64,000 nt of DNA from Sinorhizobium mexicanum (GCF_013488225.1 NZ_CP041241.1:682001-746000), one strand, 5' to 3'; counted from the stretch's first letter, positions 46,046-55,332 are shown. Notes: a model not told the origin generated them from the letters alone. Made by a program: numbers and translations.

Positions 46046-46891
46046 TCATTTGCGCTGCATCCGCCGCCAAGCGGCCGGTGACGCGCCGCAAATGGACGAA
46101 AATACGTGTGTCAGATGGCTTTGATCGGTAAACCCACAGCTGACCGCGATCTCGGCGATGGGCGTCTCACTCAACAGCAGGTTCTGGGCCATCTGGATTC
46201 GGCGCTCGGTCAGCCAGCGGTGAGGCGTGCGCCCCGTCGATTTCTTGAATGTCCGAATGAAGTGGCTTGTCGACAGGTCGCATATCGACGCGACCTCGGT
46301 CATTGATATTTTGCGCGACGCATGTTCAGCGAGATATGCCGTCGCAGCAGCCAGTTGGTGTCTGGAAAGGCCATGTTGCCGGGCCGGCGCCAGATCAACG
46401 CCGCCGTAGCGGCCTACCAGGTAAGCCTGAAAAGCGAGCAGGACGTGGTCCACATACAGATTGTCGGCGTTGTCAGGATCTGCAAGGGCGGGCAAGAGTG
46501 CCTGGCCAAGGTGATACACCACTGAGTCGACCTGGCCGGACTCGCACTTCAGGCGGGGCAGGTCGACCTTTCCGTTGTCGAGCAAAAAGTCGCGCAAGGC
46601 TCCGCGGTCGATCGTAAAGCGGATGTTGTCAAACGCCGAGCGATGTTCGCAGCGCCAGTCCTCCACAAGGTGAGTGATCGACAGCGCCCCCTGTGAGTGG
46701 CTTCCGTCATGGACCAGTCTTCCGTTTCGCCACAAGCGGTGATCCTTGAAGGGGCGAAGTTGAACGATGGTGCTGAACGAATCCGAATTCGGGATTGCGA
46801 CGCTCTCGGTCTTGGCAACGCGATCGCTGCGAACGCGAGCAACCGACACGGAGTCCGATCGAAGAACGGCTACTTGCGGTCCGGTTGACAT
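46046..46891 (-). CDS. AraC-family transcriptional regulator
   Basis: A 281-residue regulator. Its C-terminal 100 residues hold the two HTH units: KISMTEVASICDLSTSHFIRTFKKSTGRTPHRWLTERRIQMAQNLLLSETPIAEIAVSCGFTDQSHLTHVFSSICGASPAAWRR. The N-terminal domain is an unassigned sensor. ATG 46891 has GGGAGGAAG upstream; a longer frame to 47323 crosses the neighbouring LysR gene. It is the likely activator of the hydrolase-XapX-amidohydrolase-DoxX-MFS operon downstream on the same strand. Confidence 0.88.
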   Translation of the reverse strand: MSTGPQVAVLRSDSVSVARVRSDRVAKTESVAIPNSDSFSTIVQLRPFKDHRLWRNGRLVHDGSHSQGALSITHLVEDWRCEHRSAFDNIRFTIDRGALRDFLLDNGKVDLPRLKCESGQVDSVVYHLGQALLPALADPDNADNLYVDHVLLAFQAYLVGRYGGVDLAPARQHGLSRHQLAAATAYLAEHASRKISMTEVASICDLSTSHFIRTFKKSTGRTPHRWLTERRIQMAQNLLLSETPIAEIAVSCGFTDQSHLTHVFSSICGASPAAWRRMQRK

Positions 46892-47083
46892 GAGCTTCCT
46901 CCCTTCTTTCGTTCCGTGCAGTGGCTTCGGAAACGGCCTGCCAGAGCCTCTTTCTTTGCGTGTCGACGATCCGGATCCTCGTCTAGTTCCCGGCGGCTTG
47001 GTTCTCTCGTTCGTGTATATAGGCTTGCAGGCTTTCTTAGGCAGTGGGATAATTGTGACATATTTGTTCGAGAAAGTTGAACT

Positions 47084-48013
47084 ATGTCCAATCCTGGCAC
47101 GCCAACTTTCGAGCAGCTTCGGGTGTTTTTGGCCGTGGTCGATGCCGGGAGTTTCGCAGGAGCGGCCCGCAATCTCAATCGCGCCGTCTCCGTCGTCAGT
47201 TACGGAATCGCCAATCTGGAGGCGCAGCTCGGGCTTGAGTTGTTCGAACGCGACGGCACGCGAAAGCCCAAGCTGACGGCTGCAGGTCGTACGGTGCTCG
47301 CGGAGGCACGGGCGCTGGCTCAAGGCGTCGACGGCCTGCGCGCCAAGGTGAAGGGTCTACTCGACGGATTGGAGGCGGAGGTCGACATCGCCGTCGACGT
47401 GATGGTGCCGGCGGAGAGGATTGGAAAGGCGTTGCACTCCTTCGCCGAGACGTTTCCGACGGTGGCGCTGTGCCTGCATGTCGAGGCCCTTGGCGCGGTT
47501 ACTGCGGCGGTGCTGGAACGCAAGGCAGTGATCGGCATTTCCGGCCCGCTGGCAACGGCCGTCGAGGGAGTGAGTTGTATTGCGGCAGGGGCGGTGGCGA
47601 CGATCCCGGTGGCTGCGCCCGACCATCCGCTCGGGCGGATGGAGAGGATCGAGCCGGGGGAGGCGCGCAACCATGTTCAGCTCGTCTTGACGGATCGCTC
47701 TTCCTTGACCGAGGGGCAGGACTTCGCCGTGCTCAGTCCCCGCACCTGGAGGCTTGCCGATCTCGGTGCGAAGCATGCGCTGCTGCGCCAAGGGCTTGGC
47801 TGGGGCAACATGCCCCTGCCTCTGGTCCAGCCCGATCTCGATGACGGCACGCTGATGCGACTCGCGATCCCCGACCACAATGGCGGGATCTATCGTTTCG
47901 CCGGCGTCTGGCGGCGCGACACACCGCCGGGGCCGGCCGCGTCGTGGCTTTTGGATCAGTTCGTGGCGCTGGGCGCCGGCGACGTCGACGAACAAGGATT
48001 TGCGGGGATCTAG
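47084..48013 (+). CDS. LysR-family transcriptional regulator
   Basis: A 309-residue regulator. The N-terminal HTH is FEQLRVFLAVVDAGSFAGAARNLNRAVSVVSYGIANLEAQLGLELFERDG (9-58), followed by a periplasmic-binding-like effector domain. It diverges from the AraC gene and converges on the DauA-like oxidase, so its target is not clear from position. The 190-bp divergent gap contains no operator I could identify. Confidence 0.88.
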   Translation: MSNPGTPTFEQLRVFLAVVDAGSFAGAARNLNRAVSVVSYGIANLEAQLGLELFERDGTRKPKLTAAGRTVLAEARALAQGVDGLRAKVKGLLDGLEAEVDIAVDVMVPAERIGKALHSFAETFPTVALCLHVEALGAVTAAVLERKAVIGISGPLATAVEGVSCIAAGAVATIPVAAPDHPLGRMERIEPGEARNHVQLVLTDRSSLTEGQDFAVLSPRTWRLADLGAKHALLRQGLGWGNMPLPLVQPDLDDGTLMRLAIPDHNGGIYRFAGVWRRDTPPGPAASWLLDQFVALGAGDVDEQGFAGI

Positions 48014-48059
48014 GTCCGGGGCCTCACGGCCGTTTGCAAGTCGATGCCCATAGGCCCCG

Positions 48060-49196
48060 CTATGCGCCTGGACGATCGAAGCGGGCAGGGGAGAAGGATT
48101 GCGGATCGAGTGCTTCCCTCTTGAAGGCTTCCGGCAGAGGGCTATCGGCAAGGCGACTGGCCGCGAGGACTCCCAGCGCCGGCGACGTGAGGATGCCGTA
48201 GCCACCCTGTCCGGCAACCCAGAAGAAATCCGGTCGCCCTGATGCAAATCCAATGACGGGCAACTTGTCGGCGGAAAAACTGCGCAGGCCCGCCCAGCTC
48301 TTGGCGATCCTCCGCACTGAGATCGTGGTGGCCTCTTCCACGTAGTGTGCTGCCCAGGCGATATCGATCTCCTCCGGCTGGACATCGGACGGTTCGCAGG
48401 GCGTGGCGTCCGCAGGAGAGGCGAGCAGTCGCCCGCCTTCGGGCTTCATGTAAAAATCCTCGTCTATCTCGTTGATTTCCGGCAAGGTTGCCGCGTCCAC
48501 GCCGTCCGGGAGATCGACGGTGATAGCGGTGCGGCGATGCGGAACGATACCGATCGGCTCGACCCCGAAGAGCGCGGCGACCGGGTCTGCCCAGGCACCG
48601 GCGGCATTGACGACAATCCGCGCGCTGAACTCGCCGGCGGTCGTCGTCAGGATCCAGGCGGCTCCATCATGTTCGGCCGACAAGATCTCATGGCGTTCCA
48701 GGATCTCGCTTCCATTGCGCCGGGCGCCCTTGACGTAGCCCTGAAGCAGGTTTTCCACCTCGATGTCCCAAAAGTTCGGGTCATAGTAAGCCGCAGCAAC
48801 GTAGTCGGGTTTGAGGATCGGAACGCGGGACACGGCCTCTTGTGGTGTCAGACGCGCGATTTCCGGCGTGAACGTGTGTTCCTCGGCGAGAACCGTTTCG
48901 AACCGCGCGATTTTGTCGGCGCTGGCGATCATCACGCCGCCCCGCTGCTTCAAGAGCGGCACATCGGTGAAGCCCTGCGGCGGTCGATCGAAGAAAACCT
49001 TGGCGATCCTTGCCAGCGCGCACACTTCCGGCGCGTTGTATCTCAGGACGAACTCGGCGGCAGAACGGCCGGTGCTGTGGTAACCAAGCGCGTCCTCCCG
49101 TTCGATGACGGCGACCGAGCGGTGCTGGCTGAGGAAATAGGCGAGCGACAAGCCCGCAATTCCGCCACCAATGATGACCACGTCGTATTTCCGCAT
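48060..49196 (-). CDS. FAD-dependent D-amino-acid dehydrogenase (DauA / D-arginine dehydrogenase-like)
   Basis: A 378-residue flavoprotein that would deaminate D-arginine or similar D-amino acids to 2-oxo acids. The N-terminus YDVVIIGGGIAGLSLAYFL (GGGIAG 10-15) binds FAD, and GYHSTGRSAAEF (37-48) matches the Pseudomonas DauA segment. The protein aligns by eye with DauA throughout (PLLKQRGGVMIAS, YVEEATTISVRR, WAGLRSF, FFWVAGQGGYGIQT/LTS-type end). Specificity is inferred; related glycine or opine oxidases remain possible. Confidence 0.82.
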   Translation of the reverse strand: MRKYDVVIIGGGIAGLSLAYFLSQHRSVAVIEREDALGYHSTGRSAAEFVLRYNAPEVCALARIAKVFFDRPPQGFTDVPLLKQRGGVMIASADKIARFETVLAEEHTFTPEIARLTPQEAVSRVPILKPDYVAAAYYDPNFWDIEVENLLQGYVKGARRNGSEILERHEILSAEHDGAAWILTTTAGEFSARIVVNAAGAWADPVAALFGVEPIGIVPHRRTAITVDLPDGVDAATLPEINEIDEDFYMKPEGGRLLASPADATPCEPSDVQPEEIDIAWAAHYVEEATTISVRRIAKSWAGLRSFSADKLPVIGFASGRPDFFWVAGQGGYGILTSPALGVLAASRLADSPLPEAFKREALDPQSFSPARFDRPGA

Positions 49197-49255
49197 ATTC
49201 CCGGGCTCCCGACGGCGCCGTGTGTCCTTTCAGACGCACAAGGTCGCCGTAACGC

Positions 49256-49314
49256 TTTGAATTGCTGCATGTTTTGTCCTTACATCGGGTGCGATTTAAG
49301 GACAAAACATGCAG
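49256..49314. repeat. 18-bp perfect inverted repeat of the ATGCAGCAATTCAAAG family
   Basis: CTGCATGTTTTGTCCTTA (49265-49282) and its exact reverse complement (49297-49314) flank a 14-nt loop, 69 bp upstream of the DauA-like gene. The outer side carries TTTGAATTGCTGCAT, matching repeats at 25050 and 28330. It is a mobile-type intergenic palindrome or a structured RNA. Confidence 0.6.
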
Positions 49315-49382
49315 TACATCGTTCGCTCGGACCATAAGGGGACGAGAGGGGCTGTTCAAATTTATAGTTGGAAATGCCGTTA

Positions 49383-50339
49383 TCAATCCTGATGATGGTT
49401 CAGGCAGTGATCCAGCGGTTCGGTGTCGGCGACATGCGCGAGAAAGGCTGCTTCCGCCGGATTAAGGATCGAGTTGGGGTTCGAGATACGAAAGACCTCC
49501 GCCGTCGGAAGGTCGCTGTAGGGCGGCAACTGCCATAACTGCCCGGCTTTGGCTGCAGGGCCCGCGAGATGATCGGGCAGCATGCCGATACCGACATTAG
49601 CGCAAATCAGCCGCATCACCTCCTCGACATTGCAGGAAACGCCCCGGACCTGCTGGCCGAAGGAGCCGAGTGCGCGAACGGCCGTCACCGAATTCATGTG
49701 CTGCCCGCCAAGGACGTCGGCAATGAAGGCGATGTAGGGGTTGCCGCGCAGATCGTTGAAATCGATGCCTTCGACGCCGAACAGCGGATGGCCGCGCCCG
49801 CAATAAAGTGCGTAACGCTCGCGAAGATGGAAGCTCTTGTTCAATCCGTCGGGAATCACGCCGTCGCAGAGGGCCATTGTGGCGATGTTGCGCTCGACGG
49901 CACTGAGCACATCGACCGTCGTCGCGATCGTCACCGACAGTGTCACTTTCGGATGCATTCGGAAGAAAGTGTCGAGCTTGCGATCCCAGGCCGGATTGTG
50001 GGCATGGCTGACCGAGTGGATGTTGAGATGACCGGTCACCTCCTCGCCCGCGGTCTCCAGCACATTGGGCAGACGGACCACCGCCGCGAAGATGTCCCGG
50101 CACTGGCCGTGCAATTTCTCGCCCGCTTCGGTGAGATTGAACCGACCCGGCCGCCGGTCGATCAATTTCTGGCCGACGGTCTGCTCAAGCCGTTTCAACG
50201 CCATGCTGACGGCCGGCTGCTGCAGAAGCAGCCGGTTGGCCGCCGCCGTGATGCTGCCCTCCTCGACAACGACCACGAAGGTGCGCAACAGGTTCCAGTC
50301 GAGATTGTGGGCAAAACGTTCGAGGCGATTGTTGGTCAT
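49383..50339 (-). CDS. LysR-family regulator, probable GcdR of glutarate catabolism
   Basis: A 318-residue regulator from ATG 50339 (MTNNRLERFAHNLDWNLLRTF); a start at 50411 would add 24 residues and neither start has a good ribosome site. The HTH is NLLRTFVVVVEEGSITAAANRLLLQQPAVSMALKRLEQTVG. It diverges from glutaryl-CoA dehydrogenase, the arrangement of gcdR-gcdHG in other proteobacteria. A perfect 15-bp dyad lies between the genes. Confidence 0.82.
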   Translation of the reverse strand: MTNNRLERFAHNLDWNLLRTFVVVVEEGSITAAANRLLLQQPAVSMALKRLEQTVGQKLIDRRPGRFNLTEAGEKLHGQCRDIFAAVVRLPNVLETAGEEVTGHLNIHSVSHAHNPAWDRKLDTFFRMHPKVTLSVTIATTVDVLSAVERNIATMALCDGVIPDGLNKSFHLRERYALYCGRGHPLFGVEGIDFNDLRGNPYIAFIADVLGGQHMNSVTAVRALGSFGQQVRGVSCNVEEVMRLICANVGIGMLPDHLAGPAAKAGQLWQLPPYSDLPTAEVFRISNPNSILNPAEAAFLAHVADTEPLDHCLNHHQD

Positions 50340-50423
50340 GGCTGCGGGCGTGTCGATCTCTGTATCGCGTTTGCGAATAATCAGCAGAACGGCCTCCGGC
50401 GCAAGGTCCATTCCCCAGACGCA

Positions 50424-50438
50424 TGAGGCAGTGCCTCA
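50424..50438. promoter_or_regulatory. Perfect dyad in the gcdR-gcdH promoter region
   Basis: TGAGGCAGTGCCTCA is a perfect 15-bp palindrome around one central base, 67 bp upstream of the gcdH start. It fits the T...A inverted-repeat site of a LysR activator. Confidence 0.65.
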
Positions 50439-50504
50439 ATTTCGTTTGAAACCGCTGAGCCCGCTTGCCATAACCACAGGCGGAAAATACGACGGGAGAG
50501 AGAC

Positions 50505-51692
50505 ATGGCCGAAAAGATCCAGTTCCAATGGGACGATCCATTTCTGCTCGAGGATCAGTTGAGCGAAGACGAGCGGATGATCCGCGATACGGCGCGCGCC
50601 TACGCTCAGGAGAAGCTGCAGCCGCGTGTGATCGAGGCCTATCGGGAGGAAAAGACCGACCCGACGATCTTCCGCGAGATGGGCGACCTCGGCTTGCTCG
50701 GCGTCACTGTGCCGGACACCTACGGCGGCGTCGGTGCGTCCTATGTCGCCTACGGCCTCGTCGCGCGTGAAGTCGAACGCGTCGATTCGGGTTATCGCTC
50801 GATGATGAGCGTCCAGTCCTCGCTCGTGATCTATCCGATCTTTGCCTACGGTTCGGAGGATCAGAAGCGGAAGTATCTTCCGAAGCTCATCAGCGGCGAA
50901 TGGATCGGCTGCTTCGGCCTGACTGAGCCGGACGCAGGTTCCGATCCCGCGGGCATGAAGACGCGGGCGATCAAGACCGATGGCGGCTACCGCCTGGTCG
51001 GCTCGAAGATGTGGATTTCCAACGCGCCGCTCGCCGACGTGTTCGTCGTCTGGGCGAAGTCGGAGGCGCATGGAAACGCGATCCGCGGCTTCGTGCTGGA
51101 AAAGGGCATGAAGGGGCTTTCGGCGCCGAAGATCGCCGGCAAGCTGTCGCTGCGCGCATCGATCACGGGCGAGATCGTTCTCGACAATGTCGAGGTTGGC
51201 GAGAATGCGCTGCTGCCGAATGTCGAAGGGCTGAAGGGTCCCTTCGGCTGCCTCAATCGCGCCCGCTACGGCATCTCCTGGGGTGCGCTCGGTGCGGCTG
51301 AATTCTGCTGGCATGCGGCGCGCCAATACGGCCTCGACCGCAGGCAGTTCAACCGTCCGCTCGCCCAGACACAGCTCTTCCAGAAGAAGCTGGCGGACAT
51401 GCAGACCGAGATCTCGCTCGGACTGCAGGGGTCGCTGCGTGTCGGCCGGCTGATGGACGAAGGCCGGATGGCGCCGGAAATGATCTCGATCGTCAAACGC
51501 AACAATTGCGGCAAGGCGCTCGACATCGCCCGGATGGCCCGCGACATGCATGGCGGCAATGGCATTTCCGAGGAATACCAGGTGATGCGCCACATGCTCA
51601 ATCTGGAGACGGTCAATACCTATGAGGGTACGCACGACGTGCACGCCCTGATCCTCGGCCGCGCCCAGACCGGGCTCCAGGCCTTCTTCTGA
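50505..51692 (+). CDS. gcdH: Glutaryl-CoA dehydrogenase
   Basis: Oxidises and decarboxylates glutaryl-CoA to crotonyl-CoA in lysine, tryptophan and glutarate breakdown. The 395-residue acyl-CoA dehydrogenase fold has [41 protein letters not shown] and [16 protein letters not shown]. The catalytic base is Glu374 in [15 protein letters not shown]. It is followed 11 nt later by a CoA transferase that would activate glutarate. Confidence 0.95.
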   Translation: MAEKIQFQWDDPFLLEDQLSEDERMIRDTARAYAQEKLQPRVIEAYREEKTDPTIFREMGDLGLLGVTVPDTYGGVGASYVAYGLVAREVERVDSGYRSMMSVQSSLVIYPIFAYGSEDQKRKYLPKLISGEWIGCFGLTEPDAGSDPAGMKTRAIKTDGGYRLVGSKMWISNAPLADVFVVWAKSEAHGNAIRGFVLEKGMKGLSAPKIAGKLSLRASITGEIVLDNVEVGENALLPNVEGLKGPFGCLNRARYGISWGALGAAEFCWHAARQYGLDRRQFNRPLAQTQLFQKKLADMQTEISLGLQGSLRVGRLMDEGRMAPEMISIVKRNNCGKALDIARMARDMHGGNGISEEYQVMRHMLNLETVNTYEGTHDVHALILGRAQTGLQAFF

Positions 51693-51703
51693 GTGTCGCC
51701 GTC

Positions 51704-52891
51704 ATGGAAGCGCCGCTGAAGGGTATTCGCGTTCTCGAACTCGCCCGCATTCTGGCTGGCCCCTGGATCGGCCAGACGCTTGCCGATCTCGGCGCCGATG
51801 TCGTCAAGGTCGAAAGCCCAGCCGGCGACGATACCCGAACCTGGGGGCCGCCCTTTGTCGAAGGCGAGGGTGGCGAGAAGCTCGACGCCGCCTATTTCCA
51901 CGCCTGCAACCGGGGCAAGCGCTCGGTCGTGCTCGACTTCACGACCGAGGAGGGGCAGGAGGCGGTACGCCGGCTGGCGGCGCAATCCGACGTGCTTCTC
52001 GAAAACTTCAAGGTCGGTGGTCTCGCCAAGTACGGACTCGACTATGAGAGCCTCAAGAAGATCAACCCGCGGCTCATCTATTGTTCGGTGACCGGTTTCG
52101 GCCAGGACGGCCCCTATGCTCACCGCGCTGGCTACGACTACATCGTCCAGGGCATGAGCGGGATCATGGACCTGACCGGTGAGCCGGATCGCGAGCCGCA
52201 GAAGATCGGCGTTGCTTTCGCCGATATCTTTACCGGGCTCTACGGCGTGATTGCCGTGCAGGCGGCGCTTGCGCAGCGCGAACGCACCGGCGAGGGGCAG
52301 CAGATCGACATGGCGCTACTCGATTGCATGACCGGCGTGCTCGCCAACCAGGCGCTGAATTTTCTCGTCTCGGGCAAGGCGCCGCGGCGCCTCGGCAATG
52401 CGCATCCGAACATCGCGCCGTACCAGGTCTTTCCGACCGCTGACGGTCATTTGATCGTCGCTGTCGGGAACGACCGGCAGTTCGTCAAGTTCTGCCACCT
52501 GCTCGGTCGCGCGGATCTGGCGTCAGACGAACGATATCTGACCAATGCGGGCCGTGTTCAATATCGCGAGACTCTCACACCCGAGCTCGCCGCGGAAACG
52601 GTGAAGTTCGCGCGGGATGCGCTTCTGGCGAAGCTCGAAGCGGCAGGCGTCCCCGGCGGCCCCATCAATACGGTCGCGGACGTATTCACCGATCCCCAGA
52701 TCCTTCATCGGCAGATGCGGGTGGTTACGCCGCACACCGGCGCGGCGGCCGGTACGTCGCCCGGTGTCAGGACACCGCTTCGCTTCTCGGGCGCGTCTCT
52801 CGCACTCGAGCGCGGCGTGCCGCGGCTTGGGGAGCATACGGCGGAAGTGCTGGCTGAGATCGGCATGACCGTCCCGAAAGCAAAAGGGTGA
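51704..52891 (+). CDS. CaiB/BaiF class III CoA transferase (probable glutarate CoA transferase)
   Basis: A 395-residue family III CoA transferase: PLKGIRVLELARILAGPWIGQTLADLGADVVKVESPAGDDTR at the N-terminus, RGKRSVVLDF (reads NRGKRSVVLDF), and GFGQDGPYAHRAGYDYIVQGMSGIMDLTGEPD in the active-site region. Pairing with gcdH suggests that it forms glutaryl-CoA from glutarate, like the gcdG product in Pseudomonas. Substrate is inferred from context. Confidence 0.9.
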   Translation: MEAPLKGIRVLELARILAGPWIGQTLADLGADVVKVESPAGDDTRTWGPPFVEGEGGEKLDAAYFHACNRGKRSVVLDFTTEEGQEAVRRLAAQSDVLLENFKVGGLAKYGLDYESLKKINPRLIYCSVTGFGQDGPYAHRAGYDYIVQGMSGIMDLTGEPDREPQKIGVAFADIFTGLYGVIAVQAALAQRERTGEGQQIDMALLDCMTGVLANQALNFLVSGKAPRRLGNAHPNIAPYQVFPTADGHLIVAVGNDRQFVKFCHLLGRADLASDERYLTNAGRVQYRETLTPELAAETVKFARDALLAKLEAAGVPGGPINTVADVFTDPQILHRQMRVVTPHTGAAAGTSPGVRTPLRFSGASLALERGVPRLGEHTAEVLAEIGMTVPKAKG

Positions 52892-52929
52892 GACCGGCCA
52901 GGCTTCACGTTGCGAGTTTGCGGCTTTTG

Positions 52930-53064
52930 CCCCTCTCCTCGGGTTTAACCCGAGGACTGGCCCTCTCCCCGCAAGCGGGGCGAGGGGATTTTGGCGCGGG
53001 CGCTGCCGCTTGTCCCTTCGCCCCGCTTGCGGGGAGAAGGTGGCCGGCAGGCCGGATGAGGGGC
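52930..53064. repeat. RIME-like intergenic mosaic element
   Basis: About 135 bp with several palindromes: CCTCGGGTTTAACCCGAGG (52937-52955), CCCCGCAAGCGGGG (52967-52980) and CCCCGCTTGCGGGG (53021-53034). Then comes AGAAGGTGGCCGGCAGGCCGGATGAGGGGC. This is the typical layout of the Rhizobium-specific intergenic mosaic elements. It separates the convergent CoA transferase and htpG genes and may serve as a terminator. Confidence 0.75.
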
Positions 53065-53080
53065 ATATCCGCTAAGGTTC

Positions 53081-54970
53081 TTAACTCTTCAAAGCCCGGC
53101 TGAACACCCGCGACAGCCGCTCCGCGAAGGCGCGCGGATCTTCCGGCTTGTCGCCGTCGAGGACACGCGCTTGGTCGAACAAGAGCTTCACCGCGTCCTC
53201 GCGGAATGCGCCGTCCTCGGCGGGGCAGGCAGCAATGGCCGTGATCAGGCTGTGGCCCGGATTGATCTCCAGGATCGGCTTTGCCGCGCCATCGATACGA
53301 CCAGCACCCTGCAACATCTTTTCGAGTTGGCGATCCGGTCCATGTTCGGGTGCTACGAGACAGACCGCGCTTTCCGTCAACCGCTCTGACGTCCTGACGT
53401 CGGAAACCACGTCACCGAGCGTCGCCTTGACGAAGGTCACGAATTCGGCCACGGCCTGGCTCGCTTCCGTGGACGTCGCGTCGTCGGAAGTTTGCTTGGC
53501 GATGCCGGCGAGATCCGCCGCCCCTTGCGTGATCGACTTGAACGGCTTGCCTTCGAAATCCGGCGCCGAGGTCACCCAGAAGCTGTCGACCGGATCGGTG
53601 AGCAGCAACACTTCGATGCCGCGGGCGCGGAATCCTTCAAGCTGTGGCGAAGCCTTCAACTGCGCAAGGTTGTCGCCGGCCAGATAGTAGATCGCCGTCT
53701 GGCCCTCCTTCATGTCCTTGACGTAGTCGTTCAAGGCGCGCTGATTTTCGTCAGACGCAGTGGTGCGGAAGCGCGAAAGCGCAATGAGCTGTGCCCGTCG
53801 CTCGAAATCTTCGTAGATGCCTTCCTTGATGACGCTGCCGAAATTCTCCCAGACCTTGGCGAAGGTCTCGGGCTCGCTTTCCGCCAGCTTCTCTATACTG
53901 GTCAGCACACGGTTCGTAAGTCCCTTGCGGATGCTGGCGAGCAGCGGGCTTTCCTGGATCATTTCGCGCGAGACATTGAGCGGCAGATCGGCCGTGTCGA
54001 TGAGGCCGCGTACGAAGCGCAGGTAACGCGGCAGCAATTCGGCCTCGTCGGTGATGAAGACGCGCCTGACATAGAGTTTCATCCGCCCCTTGCGATCCGG
54101 GTCGAAAAGATCGAAGGGCTTGGAGCCCGGTACGAAGGCGAGCGCCGTATATTCATGGCGACCTTCGGCCCGGAAGTGAACGGTGGCGGCCGGTTCGTCA
54201 TACTGCCCGGCGACGCTGCGGTAGAAATCCGCATAGTCTTCCTTGGAAATCTCGCTCTTCTGTTTGGTCCAGAGAGCCGTGCCGTCCGCGACCTGGGCGG
54301 GCTCTTCGCCGGGTTTTTCGACGATCGAGATCGGCACGGGCACGTGGCCGGATTGCTCTTTGACGATCCTCTCGACCGTCCAGCGCGATGTGTAGGTCTT
54401 GGCGTCGTCCATGAGATGCAGCGTGATCCGCGTGCCGCGGGCCGGAGCATCGACGAGTTCAACCGCGGAAACCGTGTAGCTGCCTTTGCCGTCCGACGCC
54501 CAGTGCCAGGCTTTGTCGGAGCCCGCACGCCGGGAAACGACGTCGACATTGTCGGCAACCATGAAGGCCGAGTAGAAACCGACGCCGAACTGGCCGATGA
54601 ACTGCGCGCCCTCCTTGCCCTGGGCCGCCTCTATCCGCTCCATGAAGGCCCGCGTGCCGGAACGGGCGATCGTGCCGAGGGATTCGACCAGTTCGTCACG
54701 GCTCATGCCGATGCCGTTGTCTTCGACGATGAGACGCGCCCGTTCCTCATCCAGCGTCAACGTGATGCGCGGTGCTGGATCGTTGGCGAGCAGCTCAGGC
54801 GCGACGATCGCCTCGTAGCGCAGCTTCTCGCAGGCGTCCGCCGCATTCGAAATCAGTTCGCGGAGGAAGATGTTCTTGTCCGAATAGACCGAGTGCACCA
54901 TCAAATGGAGTAGCCGCGCCACATCGGCTTCGAACACATGTTTCTCGACGGACATTTCGACTTCACTCAT
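53081..54970 (-). CDS. htpG: Hsp90-family molecular chaperone HtpG
   Basis: ATP-dependent cytosolic chaperone, 629 residues, full length. N-terminal GHKL ATPase: HSVYSDKNIFLRELISNAADACEKLRYEA, VEDNGIGMSRDELVESLGTIARSGT and IGQFGVGFYSAFMVADNVDV. The middle domain has YVRRVFITDEAELLPRYLRFVRGLIDTADLPLNVSREMIQ. GGAGG lies about 10 nt before the ATG. No neighbour suggests an operon. Confidence 0.97.
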   Translation of the reverse strand: MSEVEMSVEKHVFEADVARLLHLMVHSVYSDKNIFLRELISNAADACEKLRYEAIVAPELLANDPAPRITLTLDEERARLIVEDNGIGMSRDELVESLGTIARSGTRAFMERIEAAQGKEGAQFIGQFGVGFYSAFMVADNVDVVSRRAGSDKAWHWASDGKGSYTVSAVELVDAPARGTRITLHLMDDAKTYTSRWTVERIVKEQSGHVPVPISIVEKPGEEPAQVADGTALWTKQKSEISKEDYADFYRSVAGQYDEPAATVHFRAEGRHEYTALAFVPGSKPFDLFDPDRKGRMKLYVRRVFITDEAELLPRYLRFVRGLIDTADLPLNVSREMIQESPLLASIRKGLTNRVLTSIEKLAESEPETFAKVWENFGSVIKEGIYEDFERRAQLIALSRFRTTASDENQRALNDYVKDMKEGQTAIYYLAGDNLAQLKASPQLEGFRARGIEVLLLTDPVDSFWVTSAPDFEGKPFKSITQGAADLAGIAKQTSDDATSTEASQAVAEFVTFVKATLGDVVSDVRTSERLTESAVCLVAPEHGPDRQLEKMLQGAGRIDGAAKPILEINPGHSLITAIAACPAEDGAFREDAVKLLFDQARVLDGDKPEDPRAFAERLSRVFSRALKS

Positions 54971-55242
54971 CGCCTTGCAGACCTCCTTGGCTTTTGCCCC
55001 AATTGGCAGCCCGCGCGCGGAATTTCAAGGGTCGTCTTGCGACCGGTGCCGTTCAGTGCCATCCTGCCTGCGCGCCTACTGAAGGCCGAAGGGGATCGGC
55101 GCATTTTTTTGTGTGAACTGTCAAATCACGGTAACACGGCGTTGCTACGCTCATCCGACCCGCAAAATAAAATAACGCAAAATCAAAGACATCCACGGGT
55201 TTTTAACGATCGATAATGTCGCGGCCTTGCCGCCTGCCTTCT

Positions 55243-55256
55243 TTGACGCAGATCAA
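55243..55256. promoter_or_regulatory. FixK/FNR box upstream of the DUF3141 operon
   Basis: TTGAC-N4-ATCAA (TTGA-N6-TCAA) centred 83 bp upstream of the DUF3141 start. One base off the symmetric optimum. It would place DUF3141, phosphotransacylase, acetate kinase and FabI under low-oxygen control. Confidence 0.72.
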
Positions 55257-55332
55257 CGCCCGACAAAGACGGTTGCTCATATTTGCCGATAGCAATGGGA
55301 CCGACCTTCGGTCGCAGCGTGGAGTGGACATC

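Noticed and set aside
47084-47323. N-terminal extension of the AraC regulator into the LysR gene
   Set aside because: The longer frame crosses the divergent LysR coding region; the ATG at 46891 has a good ribosome site and fits the family length.
52930-53064. Palindromes considered as an IS end or transposon remnant
   Set aside because: No transposase or target duplication; the layout fits a RIME-type intergenic element.
53492-54913. A 473-codon plus-strand open frame
   Set aside because: Antisense to htpG, with the charge-rich, repeat-free composition typical of shadow frames.
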